A stretch of DNA of 23,662 nucleotides from Clostridiales bacterium. GTDB taxonomy: Bacteria > Bacillota > Clostridia > Lachnospirales > Lachnospiraceae. The stretch spans positions 1 to 23,662 of the forward strand of contig DXXQ01000074.1 in assembly GCA_019416265.1 (NCBI GenBank), in the 5' to 3' direction. Under the pieces are notes generated by a model, which saw nothing but the letters and a program-made list of their open reading frames with translations, had not been told where the DNA came from and searched no databases. The position numbers and the translations under genes were made by a program. Positions 22,111 to 23,662 of this stretch are shown piece by piece; the first letter of the stretch is position 1; each line of letters starts with the position of its first letter.

Positions 22111-23187
22111 ATGTCGAAGTTTTTGAAATTTATCGTGCATTTTGTAGTGATATGTACCATAGTTTGTGTACTGGCTCTGGCACTTCCGCCGTTTTTTGGC
22201 GTAAAAACACAGATTATGGATAATTCCAGTAAAGAGAGCAACCTGTCTATGGGGTCTGTGACCTATGCGATCCCTGTTAAGGCAGAAGAGATATCTGTGG
22301 GAGATTCCCTTCTTGTAGAGGAAGACTCTTCCGCATATAAATATGAAATTACAGCCATTGATCTTGAGAATAAGACACTGACAGTAGTTGATCCCACCGT
22401 ATCCGGCGCTGAGACAGTGGCAGCGGCAATCAAAGAATATGTTCCCAAAATCGTTCTGACAGTTCCTTTCCTCGGATACCTTCTTGTGGCAACGGAGAGT
22501 ATTGAGGGACTGATCGTACTTGGACTTGCAGTTCTGTTCCTGATCATCTTATATGTGATCGCGGAGCTTACGAAGAAAGATCCTCAGGATGATTACGATT
22601 ACGAGGATGACGATCCGGAACCGGGATATGTGAAGAGTAAGAAAGAGCTGAAACGGGAAGAGAAGGCAAAGGCCCGTCTTTATAAAGAAGAAGAGCGCCA
22701 GATCAAAAAAGAGGATAAACAGCGTAAGAAAAATAAAAAGAAGATCCGCACAGGCGGTTTTGTAGACGAGATCTACGAAGATGACCTGGAGCCGGAGGAG
22801 GAAGAACAGCAGCCTGTTGAAGTACAGACGGCTACCTCGGAAGCACACGAGCTTCTGAAAAAGGAGATCGCGGCAGCTACAGCAGAGGAAGCTCCGGAGC
22901 CGAAGCCGGTGAAGAAGGAAGAGCCTGTGACCGGGGATACGATTTTTGTTGCGGATCAGGTTAAGAAGGAACTGGAGAAAAAGGCAGAGCAGCCGGCTGC
23001 TGAACCGGAAAGAGAAGAGCCGGTGGAGGCACGTAAGCTTGCTGTTCCCGTTCTTTCCGCAGCACAGCTTGCAGAGGCTGCCAAGCGCCAGGGAGATGCA
23101 CCTGAGATCGTCAGGGATGAGATTACAAAGGTAACGCTGTTCGATTACTCCGATATCATCGCGGGAAATGAACCGGAAGAAAGATAA
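22111..23187 (+). CDS. Membrane protein with degenerate SipW-like signal peptidase domain
   Basis: The 358-residue protein has an N-terminal span (about 8-30), an extracytoplasmic domain (about 31-125), a second span (about 131-152), then a 200-residue highly charged Lys/Glu tail that would be cytoplasmic. The outer domain resembles SipW-type signal peptidases: GSVTYAIPVKAEEISVGDSL matches the strand after the catalytic Ser, and VPFLGYLL before the second span matches their IPYLGYLL motif. The Ser-Met-x-Pro catalytic box is not recognisable (SKESNLSMG) and the catalytic His position reads Tyr-Glu. I infer a non-catalytic relative. AAGGAG lies eight bases before the ATG. Function is unknown. 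Confidence 0.8.
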   Translation: MSKFLKFIVHFVVICTIVCVLALALPPFFGVKTQIMDNSSKESNLSMGSVTYAIPVKAEEISVGDSLLVEEDSSAYKYEITAIDLENKTLTVVDPTVSGAETVAAAIKEYVPKIVLTVPFLGYLLVATESIEGLIVLGLAVLFLIILYVIAELTKKDPQDDYDYEDDDPEPGYVKSKKELKREEKAKARLYKEEERQIKKEDKQRKKNKKKIRTGGFVDEIYEDDLEPEEEEQQPVEVQTATSEAHELLKKEIAAATAEEAPEPKPVKKEEPVTGDTIFVADQVKKELEKKAEQPAAEPEREEPVEARKLAVPVLSAAQLAEAAKRQGDAPEIVRDEITKVTLFDYSDIIAGNEPEER

Positions 23188-23198
23188 GAAGAAATCAG

Positions 23199-23225
23199 GA
23201 GCCGTCCATAAGGGCGGCTCTTTTT
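23199..23225 (+). terminator. Intrinsic terminator after the SipW-like gene
   Basis: A 9-bp stem (23199-23207 with 23212-23220, one G-U pair), ATAA loop and five T. It begins 11 bases after the stop codon. Confidence 0.92.
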
Positions 23226-23336
23226 GTTTATTGGGAAGTGTTTCCTCATAAAAAGCCCGGGCATGGATACAGAAAAAGGATTTATGACAGAAGAAAATTG
23301 TTTTTATAAAAAAACAAAAAAATATTAAAAAAACAC

Positions 23337-23365
23337 TTGCAATTTAAAAAGACTTCGTTTATACT
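23337..23365 (+). promoter_or_regulatory. rpsJ: Strong promoter of the S10 (rpsJ) ribosomal operon
   Basis: TTGCAA (23337-23342) and TATACT (23360-23365) are separated by 17 bp. The 35 bases before the -35 are nearly pure A/T with phased A-runs (23308-23334), a likely UP element, which fits a ribosomal protein operon. Between the terminator at 23225 and this promoter I see no other feature. Confidence 0.8.
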
Positions 23366-23370
23366 CATAT

Positions 23371-23593
23371 TTGCTGTGACATGATAGCAATGAAGCGCGA
23401 GGTTGCCGCCAGAGAGCGGGTTTTCCGTGGAGCGAATGTCAAGTTAGGAAACTGACGACAAGTCACTGTACAAATTCAGAAAGACCATCCAGGGATGGGC
23501 GTGTGGGAAGATGTCTTAGGACACACACGGAGATGTGTACAGTCGCCGCTTGTCGTACTGCATAAAGAGTACGAATAGGAGGAGACTTTTTTT
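23371..23593 (+). promoter_or_regulatory. Long structured 5' leader RNA of rpsJ
   Basis: About 220 untranslated bases precede rpsJ and fold well by eye. A long-range stem joins CGACAAG and ACUGUACA (23456-23472) to UGUACAGU and CUUGUCG (23536-23555). Inside are CCAUC/GAUGG (23486-23499) and CGUGUG/CACACG (23500-23529) enclosing UGUC-UUAG-GACA. On the 5' side are UUGCU/AGCAA (23371-23390) and a GUC-AGUU/AACUGAC hairpin (23439-23456). A CGUACU/AGUACG hairpin (23554-23573) stands just before the AGGAGG ribosome binding site and shares two bases with the long-range stem. A ribosomal-protein feedback leader is the likely role. No intrinsic terminator is seen. Confidence 0.65.
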
Positions 23594-23662
23594 ATGGCAA
23601 ATCAGGTAATGAGAATCACATTAAAAGCATATGATCATCAGTTAGTAGATGCATCTGCAGCA
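23594..23662 (+). CDS. rpsJ: 30S ribosomal protein S10, N-terminal part (truncated by window end)
   Basis: The 23 visible residues (MANQVMRITLKAYDHQLVD...) match the start of ribosomal protein S10, including the RI-LKAYDH core. The ATG follows AGGAGGAGA with a T-run spacer. It is normally first in the S10 operon (rpsJ, rplC, rplD and others), which should continue beyond the window. Confidence 0.95.
   Translation, partial: MANQVMRITLKAYDHQLVDASAA

Overview
The window looks like chromosomal core DNA of an endospore-forming Firmicute, most probably a Lachnospiraceae-type clostridium. The reasons are the complete spoIIA operon (spoIIAA-spoIIAB-sigF), the spoVA genes, a T-box leader on valS, the murB-rapZ-whiA-HPr cluster, the start of the S10 ribosomal operon, and strong GGAGG ribosome binding sites. 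The genus cannot be fixed from the sequence alone.

Layout. 1-2667: an AT-rich signalling block with the tail of a LytTR response regulator, a GHKL sensor kinase and a second LytTR regulator whose receiver domain has lost its phospho-accepting aspartate. 2668-7830: a valine T-box leader and valS, followed closely by an LTA-synthase-type membrane phosphotransferase. 7893-10897: a promoter, then folC, an overlapping 50-residue ORF, and a zinc-ribbon/TPR membrane protein ending in an (S/G)YSGD repeat tail. 10988-12600: a terminator, then the spoIIA operon encoding sigma-F and its two regulators.

12661-16755: the spoVA genes (DPA transport into the forespore) on the minus strand, convergent to sigF, in the order spoVAC-spoVAD-spoVAE-spoVAA. 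spoVAB lies apart, separated by an oppositely oriented AraC-family regulator. 16944-20856: a tRNA t6A dehydratase (TcdA-like), then murB, rapZ, whiA and a Crh-like HPr with Glu at residue 15. 20932-21831: a minus-strand PAP2 phosphatase. Between it and the next gene, overlapping divergent promoters drive PAP2 leftward and, rightward, a leader containing modular hairpin repeats ahead of a degenerate SipW-like membrane protein. 23188-23662: a terminator, a strong promoter, a long folded leader RNA and the first codons of rpsJ.

The most unusual points are: the hairpin-repeat 5' leader at 21901-22080; the degenerate receiver and the LytTR-like direct repeats in front of its gene; the split and inverted spoVA locus whose two parts carry similar sigma-G-like promoters; the Glu-15 HPr; the inactive-looking signal-peptidase fold; and the structured rpsJ leader. 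No tRNA or rRNA genes, CRISPR arrays, transposases or phage genes were seen.
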